From positions 1 to 32,637 of the forward strand of contig UQFL01000018.1 of assembly GCA_900540305.1 (NCBI GenBank): a DNA stretch of 32,637 nt. Direction: 5' to 3'. Of the stretch, positions 24,843 through 32,637 are shown one piece after another. Source of the DNA: an uncultured Oscillospiraceae bacterium (GTDB lineage: Bacteria; Bacillota; Clostridia; Oscillospirales; Acutalibacteraceae). The notes under the pieces were generated by a model that saw only the letters and a program-made list of their open reading frames with translations, was not told the DNA's origin and did no database searches. The translations under genes and the position numbers were made by a program. Numbering within the stretch: the first letter of the stretch is position 1; each line of letters begins with the position of its first letter.

Positions 24843-27769
24843 TAATCGTCAATTCCTATCGTAATAATTTCAAACGGTGAATATTCGATAACATCAGTTT
24901 CGCCCTCTGTCTCCTCAAGCATATTGAGAAGCTTTACTTTTCTGTCAAGGACAATTCTGCCTCGTCTGCCATCCTGCTCAGAAAGGCGGATAACAGTCAT
25001 ACTGCCGTCCTCGCTCTTCTTAACAGCCTGCATATAAAGAGGTTCAAATGTGGGAAGCGCCCACTCAACATCAGCCTTAACAAGCGGAACATTGTACTGG
25101 AATGCAGTTTTATTTATACCTGCCTCAACTGCGCCGCCGCTGTGGGGCATAATCATATAGCAAAAATCGTGATGACCCATATCCGATGTTACATCGGGTC
25201 TGATTGTTGCACGAAGAAGAGAAAGACTGATAAGATTATCGGAAAATCCTACGCCGTATTTGCCGTCGTTAATAATGGCAACGCCGCCGTCCGTCTCTGA
25301 CAAATCACACCATTTATGATGGCAGGTTTCAAAGCGAGCCTGCTGCCAAGCGGTGTTTTTATGCGTATCTCTTTCAATAAAGCCTGCCGAGGTATCGCAA
25401 AGCGCTTTTCTTGAAAGCACATTGCAGTTAAATTCAGCCTTTGCGAGTTTATGCTTTTCATTCCACTCAACAACATTTTCAACCTCAATTCCCCTGCTGC
25501 GTCTGAACAGACGAATAAGCATTGTCCATACGGATTTTTCGGTTTCAAGAGTTGTTACGAATGTTGCGCACTCGCCGTCTTTTTCAAGAAGTGAAAGCGG
25601 TTCTTTAACTGAGATTTCTATTTCCTTATCTCTGTAATTCGGAAGAATATCCCAAGCATCATAGTTTCCTGGGCAATCGGTGAAAATTTTAAGCTTGTTA
25701 AACTCGCCGTCAACCCATTCTCTCTCAAGTTCTTTATCGTAGAGAGAAGCTATTGAGCCGTCCTCGTTAAACTTAACTGAATAATAAGGAGTTTCAACAG
25801 TATCGCCGATTTCAATCCACTCACCGCTGTAATTAGACTTGCGAAGAACTGCACTTGAAAGAGGTGCCATTTCGGGAACAATCCAATTACCCTTTTCAAA
25901 ATATCTTGTTGAAGTACCGTTTTTATTAGGAACGAATGTGAGTGCATCCCTCTTAAAGTTGAGAGTATTGAAATACTTTGAGCCTGATTTGATAATTTCA
26001 TCAAGACCCTTTTCAATCTCTGCATAATCTGCCATAGCGTCCTCATAAACAGGGTGAATATGAGAGCCTGGAAGAATATCGTGGAACTGATTTATAAGGA
26101 GTTTTTTATAAAGTTCTGTGATTTTCTGAGTGTTATCCTCGCCCCTCATAACGCTGAGCATTTCGGCAGTTCTGAATTTATATTCAAGGCGGCGGTTTGC
26201 ACGCTTGAGGTTGCTCTTTGTTGTAAATGTACCTCTGTGCATTTCAAGATAAAGTTCGCCGTCCCAAGTTTTAAGATTTTTATTATCTTTAAGATTCTTT
26301 TCAAGGAATTCAGCGCCGCCCATATGAGTGCATTTCGGCATAATTGAAAGCTTATCAAAGCGTTTCATAAGCTCAATCATTTCCTCGGTGCAGCCCGAGC
26401 CGCCGTCACCGTAGCCGAACATATTCATAGTCTGTCCGCCGCTGTCCTTATCAATATACGCATCCCAGTTTTCCTGAATCTGGCTGGGCATATTCCATGT
26501 TATGAAATGAGTTGGCGGAACGCAGGCAAGAACGCTTGAGCCGTCTATACCTTTCCATATGAAGTTATTGTGCGGGAAACGGTTTGTATCATTCCATGTT
26601 GACATTTTGTTTGAAACAAAATATTCAACGCCGCATTTTTTAAGAATCTGCGGAAGTATCCAGCTATTGCCGAAAACATCGGGAAGCCAAGCGTTATTTA
26701 CTGTTTTGCCGAACATACGCTTGTAGGTCTGCTGACCGTAAAGGCACTGGCGGATAAGGCTTTCCGCTGACGGCACATTGCAGTCGGGCTCAATATACAT
26801 TGCGCCTACAGGCTCAAACTGACCGTTAGCAACCTTTTCTTTAAGTTCTTCAAAAACATCGGGATAGTATTTTTCAAGAGTTTCGTAAACATATGGCTGT
26901 GTATGAGTATATTTAAATTCAGGGTATTTATCCATAAGGCGAAGCTGAATAAGCACCGTTCTGAGATTTTTCTGAACAGAGTGTATTCTGCGCCAGTAAT
27001 AAGCAATATCAAGGTGAGAATGAGCGATAAGTGCAACATCGCCGTTGCCTTTATATGTATCGTTTGCAAAAACAACCTCGTCAAGATATTTCTGTGCATC
27101 CTCAACGCCTGTGAGTTCATCATCGTCAAAACCAATGCAGTTCATTGCGTTGTTGAGTTCTTTGTTGAGGAAGTTTCTGTAATCCTCATTGAAAAGTTCG
27201 CTCTTAGCGATATCGAGCAAAAGCTCAAAATCCCATACAAGGTCCTGAACAGCGTGGTTGACTGTGCATATATAAGCGCCCTCAAAAATCTGACGGCATC
27301 CTCTAACAGAAAGGCTTTCGGGGTTACGCTCATCATCGGGCTTACTTCTGTTGTAGCCCATCATATCAAAATGGAGTGTTTTTGTATCGTCAACATACGG
27401 TGAAAGAAGCATTCTTTCACGGTTGGGGTCAACGCCGCCAACATACTTTCCGTTTACCTTAACGCAGATTTCAGCCGCTGTTTTAAGAGAAAACCAAAGT
27501 TCTTTGCCCTGCATTTCCTCGGGAATATCAACATCAGCCTTGATAAACGCTGTGCCGTCGGGAGTGAAATACATATCGCCTTTTTTAAGCGGTCTGTAAT
27601 CGTCGGAATAATATTCAAATTCCATTTCTGCCACCTGACGGGCGTCTCTTATCATAAGATTTTCGATTTCCCACTTTGAGGAATAAATATGTCTTTTGAG
27701 CCAGCCGAAGCGCAAATCAGTCCATTCTTCGGGGCGCATAGACCTTCTTACAACTTTAATATGAGCCAT
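24842..27769 (-). CDS. Alpha-mannosidase, glycoside hydrolase family 38
   Basis: A 975-aa retaining alpha-mannosidase-type enzyme. The N-terminal 240 or so residues resemble a GH38 beta-sandwich ancillary domain. The catalytic domain opens with HSHLDIAYYW (250, 252 and 254 as zinc ligands), continues with EPDCNVPS, and has WLPDVFGNSW with nucleophile Asp364, then FVSNKMSTWND. A C-terminal beta-rich domain follows. There is no signal peptide, so it acts in the cytoplasm on imported oligosaccharides. HSHLD replaces the eukaryotic-type HxHxDVAW. AGGAG precedes the ATG; 11 bp after the NifU-like gene. With the upstream phosphohexomutase it could release and route mannose, but exact linkage is unknown. 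Confidence 0.92.
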   Translation of the reverse strand: MAHIKVVRRSMRPEEWTDLRFGWLKRHIYSSKWEIENLMIRDARQVAEMEFEYYSDDYRPLKKGDMYFTPDGTAFIKADVDIPEEMQGKELWFSLKTAAEICVKVNGKYVGGVDPNRERMLLSPYVDDTKTLHFDMMGYNRSKPDDERNPESLSVRGCRQIFEGAYICTVNHAVQDLVWDFELLLDIAKSELFNEDYRNFLNKELNNAMNCIGFDDDELTGVEDAQKYLDEVVFANDTYKGNGDVALIAHSHLDIAYYWRRIHSVQKNLRTVLIQLRLMDKYPEFKYTHTQPYVYETLEKYYPDVFEELKEKVANGQFEPVGAMYIEPDCNVPSAESLIRQCLYGQQTYKRMFGKTVNNAWLPDVFGNSWILPQILKKCGVEYFVSNKMSTWNDTNRFPHNNFIWKGIDGSSVLACVPPTHFITWNMPSQIQENWDAYIDKDSGGQTMNMFGYGDGGSGCTEEMIELMKRFDKLSIMPKCTHMGGAEFLEKNLKDNKNLKTWDGELYLEMHRGTFTTKSNLKRANRRLEYKFRTAEMLSVMRGEDNTQKITELYKKLLINQFHDILPGSHIHPVYEDAMADYAEIEKGLDEIIKSGSKYFNTLNFKRDALTFVPNKNGTSTRYFEKGNWIVPEMAPLSSAVLRKSNYSGEWIEIGDTVETPYYSVKFNEDGSIASLYDKELEREWVDGEFNKLKIFTDCPGNYDAWDILPNYRDKEIEISVKEPLSLLEKDGECATFVTTLETEKSVWTMLIRLFRRSRGIEVENVVEWNEKHKLAKAEFNCNVLSRKALCDTSAGFIERDTHKNTAWQQARFETCHHKWCDLSETDGGVAIINDGKYGVGFSDNLISLSLLRATIRPDVTSDMGHHDFCYMIMPHSGGAVEAGINKTAFQYNVPLVKADVEWALPTFEPLYMQAVKKSEDGSMTVIRLSEQDGRRGRIVLDRKVKLLNMLEETEGETDVIEYSPFEIITIGIDD

Positions 27770-27780
27770 AGATTTTCTCC

Positions 27781-28023
27781 TTACACATCCTGGAAATACG
27801 GTTTTTTACGCACAGCGTTAACTTTAACCGTTTTTTTGAGGTCTCTTTTTATTTCGCTTTCAATCCACGCAACACAGCGGTCAAGAATAAGGCACTTTGA
27901 GCACTCGCCTCTGAAAATAACTGTAAGTTCATTATTTTCAAGAGATACAAATTCTATCCAGCCGCCGTCGCCCTGGAGTTTGGGCTGAAGCACTGTTTCG
28001 ATATATTTTTCAACACTTGTCAT
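27781..28023 (-). CDS. NifU C-terminal-domain-like protein
   Basis: An 80-aa protein consisting of one NifU-C/Nfu-like domain. It shows the leading helix, LQGDGGWIEFV, and GECSKC with Cys41 and Cys44, the C-x2-C that binds an Fe-S cluster in Nfu scaffolds; Cys50 is extra. It lacks the A-type or NifU-N domains of longer relatives. GGAGG precedes the ATG. Its place between a phosphohexomutase and a mannosidase is unexpected; it may be there only for expression. A cluster-delivery role is inferred from the family. Confidence 0.82.
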   Translation of the reverse strand: MTSVEKYIETVLQPKLQGDGGWIEFVSLENNELTVIFRGECSKCLILDRCVAWIESEIKRDLKKTVKVNAVRKKPYFQDV

Positions 28024-28036
28024 AGCTGTCCTCCGC

Positions 28037-29680
28037 TTATGCGCCGATTATATCGGTAATCGTCTTTTTGATTTCGGAAAGCCTATTTTCGGCCTTTTCC
28101 TTGTTTTCATCCTTAACGCTGTAATAAACCTTGATTTTCGGCTCTGTTCCGCTTGGGCGAACTGCAAGCCAAGAACCGTCCGTCCACACAAATTTAAGAA
28201 CATTTTCAATCGGAAGATCGTCAACGCCCTTTGAGTAGTCGATTATCTTTTCAAGGCCGCTGAAAAGGCTGTTTCCACTTTCACGAAACTGCGCCATAAG
28301 CGCCTGAATTTTCTCTGCGCCGTCCTTGCCTTTTAAAACAAAAGAATCAAGCGAATCAAGATAATAACCGTATTCTGCGTAAATATCGTTAAGTCCGTCA
28401 ATAAGAGTTTTGCCCTGTGATTTATACCAAGACGCCATCTGGCAAATAAGCATTGCAGAAACAACAGCGTCCTTATCTCTTGCATGAGTGCCTACGAGAT
28501 AGCCGTAAGACTCCTCATAACCGATAACAAATTCCTTGTCGCCCTTTTCCTCATACTTATTAATCTTTTCACCGATATACTTGAAACCTGTGAGAGTTTC
28601 CTCAATATTAAGACCGTATTTTCTTCCGATATTAGCACCGAGTTCGGAAGTAACAATGGTTTTAACAAGCGTTGACTTGCTGTTTAAAGTTTCCTTTTTC
28701 ATATCAAGGACAAATTTAACAAGCAATGCGCCTGTCTGATTTCCTGTAAAGAGAACATATTCGCCGTTTTCATCACGAACTGCAATACCGACTCTGTCGC
28801 AGTCGGGGTCTGTGCCGAGAACAATATCAGCGCCTGTTTTCTTAGCCGTTTCAATAGCGATATTAAGAGCGTCCTTTTCCTCAGGGTTAGGACTTCTTAC
28901 TGTTGAGAAATTGCCGTCGGGAAGTTCCTGTTCTTTTACAACAGTTACATCAAGACCTGAAAGCATATGCCTTACGGGGATATTGCCAGTACCGTGAAGC
29001 GGAGTATAAACTATTTTTAGACCTGTATTTTCTGTAAAGAGCGACTGCTTTTCAACTTCTTTATAATATGCCGCAAGTTCGTTTTCACCGATAGCGTTGA
29101 TATTTTCAGCATTAACTGAATTATCAGAAAGAATTGAAGCAACCTCTTTTACATCTGTTTTTTCTATGTAGGACAAAAGAAGCGCCGCAACCTCTGTGCA
29201 TATCTGACAGCCCTTTTCATCGTAAACCTTATAGCCGTTATACTCCTTGGGATTGTGGGAAGCTGTTATCATAATTCCCGCATTACAGCCGAGATAACGG
29301 GTAGTAAACGAAAGAACGGGAACGGGTACGCAGGTTTCATATTTGAAAACCTTGATTCCGCAGCCTGCAAGAATCTGCGCCGCACATTCTGCAAAAGCTG
29401 ATGAATTATTTCTTGTATCATACGCAATGGCAACGGACTTTTCGCCCTCAAATTCTGTATTGAGATAATTTGCAAGACCGAGAGTTGCTTTGCCGACAGT
29501 GTATTTATTCATTCGGTTTGAGCCTGCGCCCATAACGCCTCTCAAGCCGCCCGTTCCGAAAGCGAGATTTTTATAAAATCTGTCTTCAATCTCTTTTTCA
29601 TCGGTGACGGAAAGAAGCTCTTTTTTTGTATCTTCATCAACGAATGAAAGCCAGTCGTTATATTTATCCTTATAAGTCAT
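28037..29680 (-). CDS. pgcA: Phosphohexomutase (phosphoglucomutase/phosphomannomutase)
   Basis: Interconverts hexose-1- and hexose-6-phosphates. The 547-aa alpha-D-phosphohexomutase has FGTGGLRG (41-48), the phosphoserine loop TASHNP (139-144, Ser141), the Mg-binding DPDCD (291-295), and the C-terminal phosphate-binding RPSGTEPK. Length and motifs match PgcA-type enzymes of Bacillota that act on glucose and mannose phosphates. An upstream in-frame TTG at 29695 overlaps the ribosome binding site; GGAGG six bases before ATG 29680 settles the start. First gene of a four-gene operon with its own promoter. Confidence 0.93.
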   Translation of the reverse strand: MTYKDKYNDWLSFVDEDTKKELLSVTDEKEIEDRFYKNLAFGTGGLRGVMGAGSNRMNKYTVGKATLGLANYLNTEFEGEKSVAIAYDTRNNSSAFAECAAQILAGCGIKVFKYETCVPVPVLSFTTRYLGCNAGIMITASHNPKEYNGYKVYDEKGCQICTEVAALLLSYIEKTDVKEVASILSDNSVNAENINAIGENELAAYYKEVEKQSLFTENTGLKIVYTPLHGTGNIPVRHMLSGLDVTVVKEQELPDGNFSTVRSPNPEEKDALNIAIETAKKTGADIVLGTDPDCDRVGIAVRDENGEYVLFTGNQTGALLVKFVLDMKKETLNSKSTLVKTIVTSELGANIGRKYGLNIEETLTGFKYIGEKINKYEEKGDKEFVIGYEESYGYLVGTHARDKDAVVSAMLICQMASWYKSQGKTLIDGLNDIYAEYGYYLDSLDSFVLKGKDGAEKIQALMAQFRESGNSLFSGLEKIIDYSKGVDDLPIENVLKFVWTDGSWLAVRPSGTEPKIKVYYSVKDENKEKAENRLSEIKKTITDIIGA

Positions 29681-29708
29681 AAATACCCTCCGCAATTAAA
29701 TTTAAGTA

Positions 29709-29737
29709 ATTATATCATTATTAAAGGGTGTGTTCAA
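29709..29737 (-). promoter_or_regulatory. Promoter of the phosphohexomutase operon
   Basis: On the minus strand TTGAAC (29737-29732), 17-bp spacer, TATAAT (29714-29709). Leader of about 25 nt to ATG 29680. Confidence 0.8.
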
Positions 29738-29800
29738 TAAACAAATTCTAAAACTTTAAACACAAATTCACTATAATTCTGTTACATTTTACAAAAAATG

Positions 29801-30412
29801 TTAGTCTTCTTTTTCATCCGTTTCTATAAAATCAACTTCTTTTACCTGTGTGCCATAACGAGCGTTATCAACTTGTTCTTTAATGCTTTTTGCTATTTCT
29901 GCAACCTGTATATATGCAATCAAATCAAGAGCGGCAAAAACGAGAAGCCCTGCGCCTACAAACTGAACGATAGCGTCCTGCGTGTGAAACGGGTTTACTA
30001 TACTGAATATTCCGAGTGCGATTGAAGCTATTGAAAGCACAACGGTTAAAATCCACGAACGGCGTTTTACAGCCGCTACATAAAATGAGTTTACGAGGTC
30101 AACTATACCACCGACAAGCATATATATTCCCAAAATAAACACCATTACGGACATAATCTGCCTGTAAGCAAGGCAGATTATCAAGCCGCCGACAACGCTT
30201 AAAATACCGAGCGTTAAAGTGAGTGTAAAGCCCTTTTTAACAACATAGGAGATTATTGCAAAAACACCGCAGGCGATAAGCGCGCCGCCGATAAACAAAG
30301 CTGTATACGCAAGCATATTTTGAGGAAAAGCGATAAGCAAAATGCCGAGTATTGCCGTAACCGCAATAAAGATTATTGAATATTTTTTCATTTGAGTAAG
30401 AATTTTTCTCAT
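29801..30412 (-). CDS. HdeD/DUF308-family membrane protein
   Basis: A 203-aa membrane protein with about six hydrophobic helices in pairs and short loops, the DUF308/HdeD layout. The repeated G-(A/I)-L pattern (IGGALIACGVFAI, LGIYMLVGGIVDLV, VGAGLLVFAALDLI) reflects the internal repeats of this family. The C-terminal 35 or so residues are acidic and cytoplasmic (EVDFIETDEKED). In enterobacteria HdeD is linked to acid resistance, but no such link is established here. AGAGGTG precedes ATG 30412. No clear promoter between it and the terminator 45 bp upstream, so read-through from the GTPase gene is possible. Confidence 0.83.
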   Translation of the reverse strand: MRKILTQMKKYSIIFIAVTAILGILLIAFPQNMLAYTALFIGGALIACGVFAIISYVVKKGFTLTLTLGILSVVGGLIICLAYRQIMSVMVFILGIYMLVGGIVDLVNSFYVAAVKRRSWILTVVLSIASIALGIFSIVNPFHTQDAIVQFVGAGLLVFAALDLIAYIQVAEIAKSIKEQVDNARYGTQVKEVDFIETDEKED

Positions 30413-30456
30413 AATGCACCTCTAAATTTATTATTAATAAAAACCGCTGAACTATT

Positions 30457-30481
30457 AAAAAAGGGGGCGGAAACCGCCCCC
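30457..30481 (-). terminator. Terminator of the EF-G-like gene
   Basis: On the minus strand an 8-bp all-GC stem (30481-30474 with 30470-30463), 3-base loop, then six T (complement of 30462-30457). Very strong. Confidence 0.95.
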
Positions 30482-30516
30482 CGTAAGGCTGACAATATCA
30501 ACCGAGATTATCGCCT

Positions 30517-32571
30517 TTAATCCTGAACATTATTTTCTGAAATGATTTTTTGAGCAATGTGCTCGGGACATCTGTCATATCTTGCAAATTCCGTTGTAAA
30601 TGAGCCTCTGCCCTGAGTAATCTGACGCATTGCGGTTGAGAAAGTTGTCATTTCCGCTTCGGGAATTTCAGACAGTATTTCCTGCATACCGTCACCGACA
30701 GGGTTCATACCGAGCACTCTGCCTCTGCGCTTATTAATATCGCCGATAACATCGCCCATAGCGTCATCGTTACACAAAACTTTTACGGTTGAAATAGGCT
30801 CAAGGATAATAGGCATTGCGTTTGAAACGCCCTCTTTGAACGCAAGAGAAGCTGCCATTTTGAAGCTCATTTCGCTTGAGTCAACAGGGTGATATGAGCC
30901 ATCATAAAGAGTAGCTTTAATTCCCACCATAGGATAGCCTGCAAGCACACCCTTTTCCATACACTCATTAAGACCCTTTTCAACTGCTGGGAAGAAGTTT
31001 TTAGGCACTGAACCGCCTACAACTCTTTCGGCAAATTCAAGCTTTTCGCAGTCAAACGGCTCAAATTCAATAAATACATCACCGAACTGACCGTGACCGC
31101 CGCTCTGCTTTTTATGTCTTCCCTGTGCGGAAACTTTCTTTGTAATTGTTTCTCTGTATGCGATTTTCGGAGCAGTAAGTTCAACATCAACAGAGAATTT
31201 TGCCTTGAGTTTTGATACTGCAACATCTATCTGCTGTTCGCCGAGACCTTTTATAATCTGCTCGTGTGTTTCGTTATTAACAAAGAATTTAAGACTGGGG
31301 TCTTCCTCACAAAGTCTTGTAAGACCTGAAGCGATTTTCTCCTCCTCGCCTTTCTTAACTGCCTTAACAGCCATTGCATAAGTAGGTTCAGGTGTAGCAA
31401 CGCCGTCCGCCTTAACAGGCATATCCGCACTGCAAAGAGTATCGCCCGTGCTGAAACCTGAAAGCTTAACGATTGCGCCTATATCGCCTGCAGGAATCTC
31501 GGCGCAGTCTATCTGCTTAGCACCGAACATTGTAACGATTTTACCGATTTTTTCTTCTTTGCCCGTATTTGAATTATAAGCAGCTGTTGAAGCAGTTATT
31601 TTACCGCTCAAAACCTTGAAGAATGAAAGTTTTCCGATAAACGGGTCTGCAACAGTTTTAAAGCATATAGCCGCAAGCGGGCCGTTTGAATCTGCTGTAA
31701 GTTCAACAGGCTCATCATTAGAAATTGCATATTCGGAAGTGGGCGCAGGGCAAACCTCTGCAATGAAATTAAGAAGCTGATCGCACGCCGCTCCGCTCAA
31801 GCCGCTGAGAGCAAATACGGGGATAATAGAACCGTCTGCAACGCCGATTTTAAGACCCTTAATCTTATCTTCAACAGTAAGCTCTTCACCTGAGAAATAT
31901 TTTTCCATAATTTCTTCATCAGTTGAAGCAACGGCCTCATTGAAAACTTCTTTAATAGCGTCAAATCTTGCCGAATCATCATGAGCCGTATTTACTTCAA
32001 CAGGCTTAATTCCGTCATAAGAATACGCCTTATCATCAACAATGTTATAATAACCGCTAACTTTTCCGCCTGAGATAACGGGTACAACTATCGGGCACAC
32101 GCTTGTTCCGAATTTAGCCGCCATGGCGTTGAAAGACTTATAAAAGTCTGCTCTTTCATCGTCCATTTTTGTTGCAACAAAAATTCTTGCCATACCTCTT
32201 GAGCCTGCGCTCTTGAACGCTTTTTCTGCGCCAACTGCAAGTCCTGAGCGAGCGGATACAACGATAACAGCCGTATCAGCGGCTCTGATACCCTCTGCCG
32301 CACCCTGCGCAAAGTCAAAAAGACCGGGAGTGTCAATAATATTAATTTTTTTACCTTTATATTCAACAGGCGCAACTGCGCTTGAAACAGATACTTTTCT
32401 CTTTTTCTCTTCTGCGTCATAATCAGTAACGGTTGTGCCGTCTGCAACTTTGCCGATTCTTTCGGTAGCGCCTGCTACATTGAGAAGCGCCTCTGCAAGT
32501 GTGGTTTTACCCTTTGACGCATGACCTGCAAGAACAATATTCCTTATATTTTGTGCTTCATAGATTTTCAT
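30517..32571 (-). CDS. EF-G-like translational GTPase (non-canonical)
   Basis: A 684-aa five-domain GTPase of the EF-G paralogue group. G1 reads GHASKGKTT (16-24) instead of AHIDAGKTT, G3 is DTPGLFDF with Leu84 where EF-G has the catalytic His of DTPGHVDF, and G4 reads TKMD (134-137) instead of NKMD. Domain IV (QSGGHGQFGDV) and the EF-G C-terminal fold (GDVIGDINKRRGRVLGM) are intact. This fits the EF-G-like family of uncertain role, not the canonical FusA or TetM-type protection proteins. The true start is ATG 32571 with AGAGG seven bases upstream; a longer in-frame opening from GTG 32619 runs into adapter sequence and is false. Any promoter lies outside the window. Confidence 0.88.
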   Translation of the reverse strand: MKIYEAQNIRNIVLAGHASKGKTTLAEALLNVAGATERIGKVADGTTVTDYDAEEKKRKVSVSSAVAPVEYKGKKINIIDTPGLFDFAQGAAEGIRAADTAVIVVSARSGLAVGAEKAFKSAGSRGMARIFVATKMDDERADFYKSFNAMAAKFGTSVCPIVVPVISGGKVSGYYNIVDDKAYSYDGIKPVEVNTAHDDSARFDAIKEVFNEAVASTDEEIMEKYFSGEELTVEDKIKGLKIGVADGSIIPVFALSGLSGAACDQLLNFIAEVCPAPTSEYAISNDEPVELTADSNGPLAAICFKTVADPFIGKLSFFKVLSGKITASTAAYNSNTGKEEKIGKIVTMFGAKQIDCAEIPAGDIGAIVKLSGFSTGDTLCSADMPVKADGVATPEPTYAMAVKAVKKGEEEKIASGLTRLCEEDPSLKFFVNNETHEQIIKGLGEQQIDVAVSKLKAKFSVDVELTAPKIAYRETITKKVSAQGRHKKQSGGHGQFGDVFIEFEPFDCEKLEFAERVVGGSVPKNFFPAVEKGLNECMEKGVLAGYPMVGIKATLYDGSYHPVDSSEMSFKMAASLAFKEGVSNAMPIILEPISTVKVLCNDDAMGDVIGDINKRRGRVLGMNPVGDGMQEILSEIPEAEMTTFSTAMRQITQGRGSFTTEFARYDRCPEHIAQKIISENNVQD

Positions 32572-32590
32572 AAAACAACCTCTTTTATTA

Positions 32591-32637
32591 CTGTCTCTTA
32601 TACACATCTCCGAGCCCACGAGACCGAGGCTGATCTC
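32591..32637 (+). other. Nextera adapter with i7 index (artefact)
   Basis: Starts with the 19-base mosaic end CTGTCTCTTATACACATCT, then the Nextera read 2 adapter CCGAGCCCACGAGAC, an 8-base index CGAGGCTG (I recall this as i7 N710) and ATCTC from the flow-cell end. Untrimmed read-through, not genomic. Confidence 0.98.

Noticed and set aside
26903..27403. 166-codon open frame on the plus strand inside the GH38 gene
   Set aside because: Antisense to a confidently identified enzyme; composition fits a shadow frame.
29784..29801. Inverted repeat ACATTTT / AAAATGT after the HdeD-like gene as terminator
   Set aside because: A short AT-only stem with no T-tract following on the minus strand; too weak to call.
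32572..32619. Sixteen-residue N-terminal extension of the EF-G-like protein
   Set aside because: Most of it is translated adapter; the ATG at 32571 with its own ribosome binding site is the real start.
1..32637. CRISPR array, prophage, insertion sequence, toxin-antitoxin pair, tRNA or rRNA
   Set aside because: No direct-repeat array, transposase or integrase motif, phage gene or recognisable RNA gene was seen on either strand.

Overview
The window reads as chromosomal DNA of a low-to-middle GC member of the Bacillota, most likely a gut-type Clostridia (Ruminococcaceae/Oscillospirales-like). Pointers are GGAGG-type ribosome binding sites, TTGACA/TATAAT promoters, a CIRCE heat-shock operator, a YtrA-type GntR/ABC cassette, class 1B PyrD with PyrK, and PyrI beside PyrB. 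The lineage is inferred; no rRNA or tRNA gene is present to fix it. Both ends are Illumina Nextera adapter: 1-12 is the end of the mosaic end, and 32591-32637 is the mosaic end plus index read-through. Biological sequence is about 13-32590.

Layout. (1) 35-4640 (+): purine nucleoside phosphorylase, MtnA isomerase, an MTA/SAH-type amidohydrolase deaminase and a secreted LCAT-like hydrolase, closed by a terminator. The first three fit a deamination-first salvage of 5'-methylthioadenosine and/or 5'-deoxyadenosine. (2) 4696-6584 (+): a YtrA-type GntR repressor with an ABC ATPase and permease, with a good promoter and an inverted-repeat operator. (3) 6637-16540 (-): a complete UMP operon pyrC-carA-carB-pyrK-pyrD-pyrF-pyrE-pyrB-pyrI, tightly packed, from a strong promoter that leaves a leader of only about 18 nt. 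(4) 16685-19790 (+): a GH4 glycosidase, a PfkB-family sugar kinase and a TtcA-like tRNA thiolation protein, joined by one-base stop/start overlaps. (5) 19839-24038 (-): three separate units, a cytidylate-kinase-like protein, htpG under a perfect CIRCE, and a CCA-adding enzyme. (6) 24093-24485 (+): a small CmpB-like membrane protein whose 3' end overlaps a convergent gene. (7) 24414-29680 (-): phosphohexomutase, a NifU-C-terminal-like protein, a cytoplasmic GH38 mannosidase and a one-TM protein. (8) 29801-32571 (-): an HdeD/DUF308 membrane protein and an EF-G-like translational GTPase.

Most of the window is housekeeping DNA. No CRISPR array, prophage, insertion sequence, integrase, toxin-antitoxin pair or RNA gene was seen, and no gap between genes exceeds about 200 bp. 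The best candidate for under-described biology is the first cassette, where the phosphorylase appears to lack the histidine that normally contacts the nucleoside 5'-OH. Function calls rest on motifs and family knowledge recalled by eye; no database search was run.
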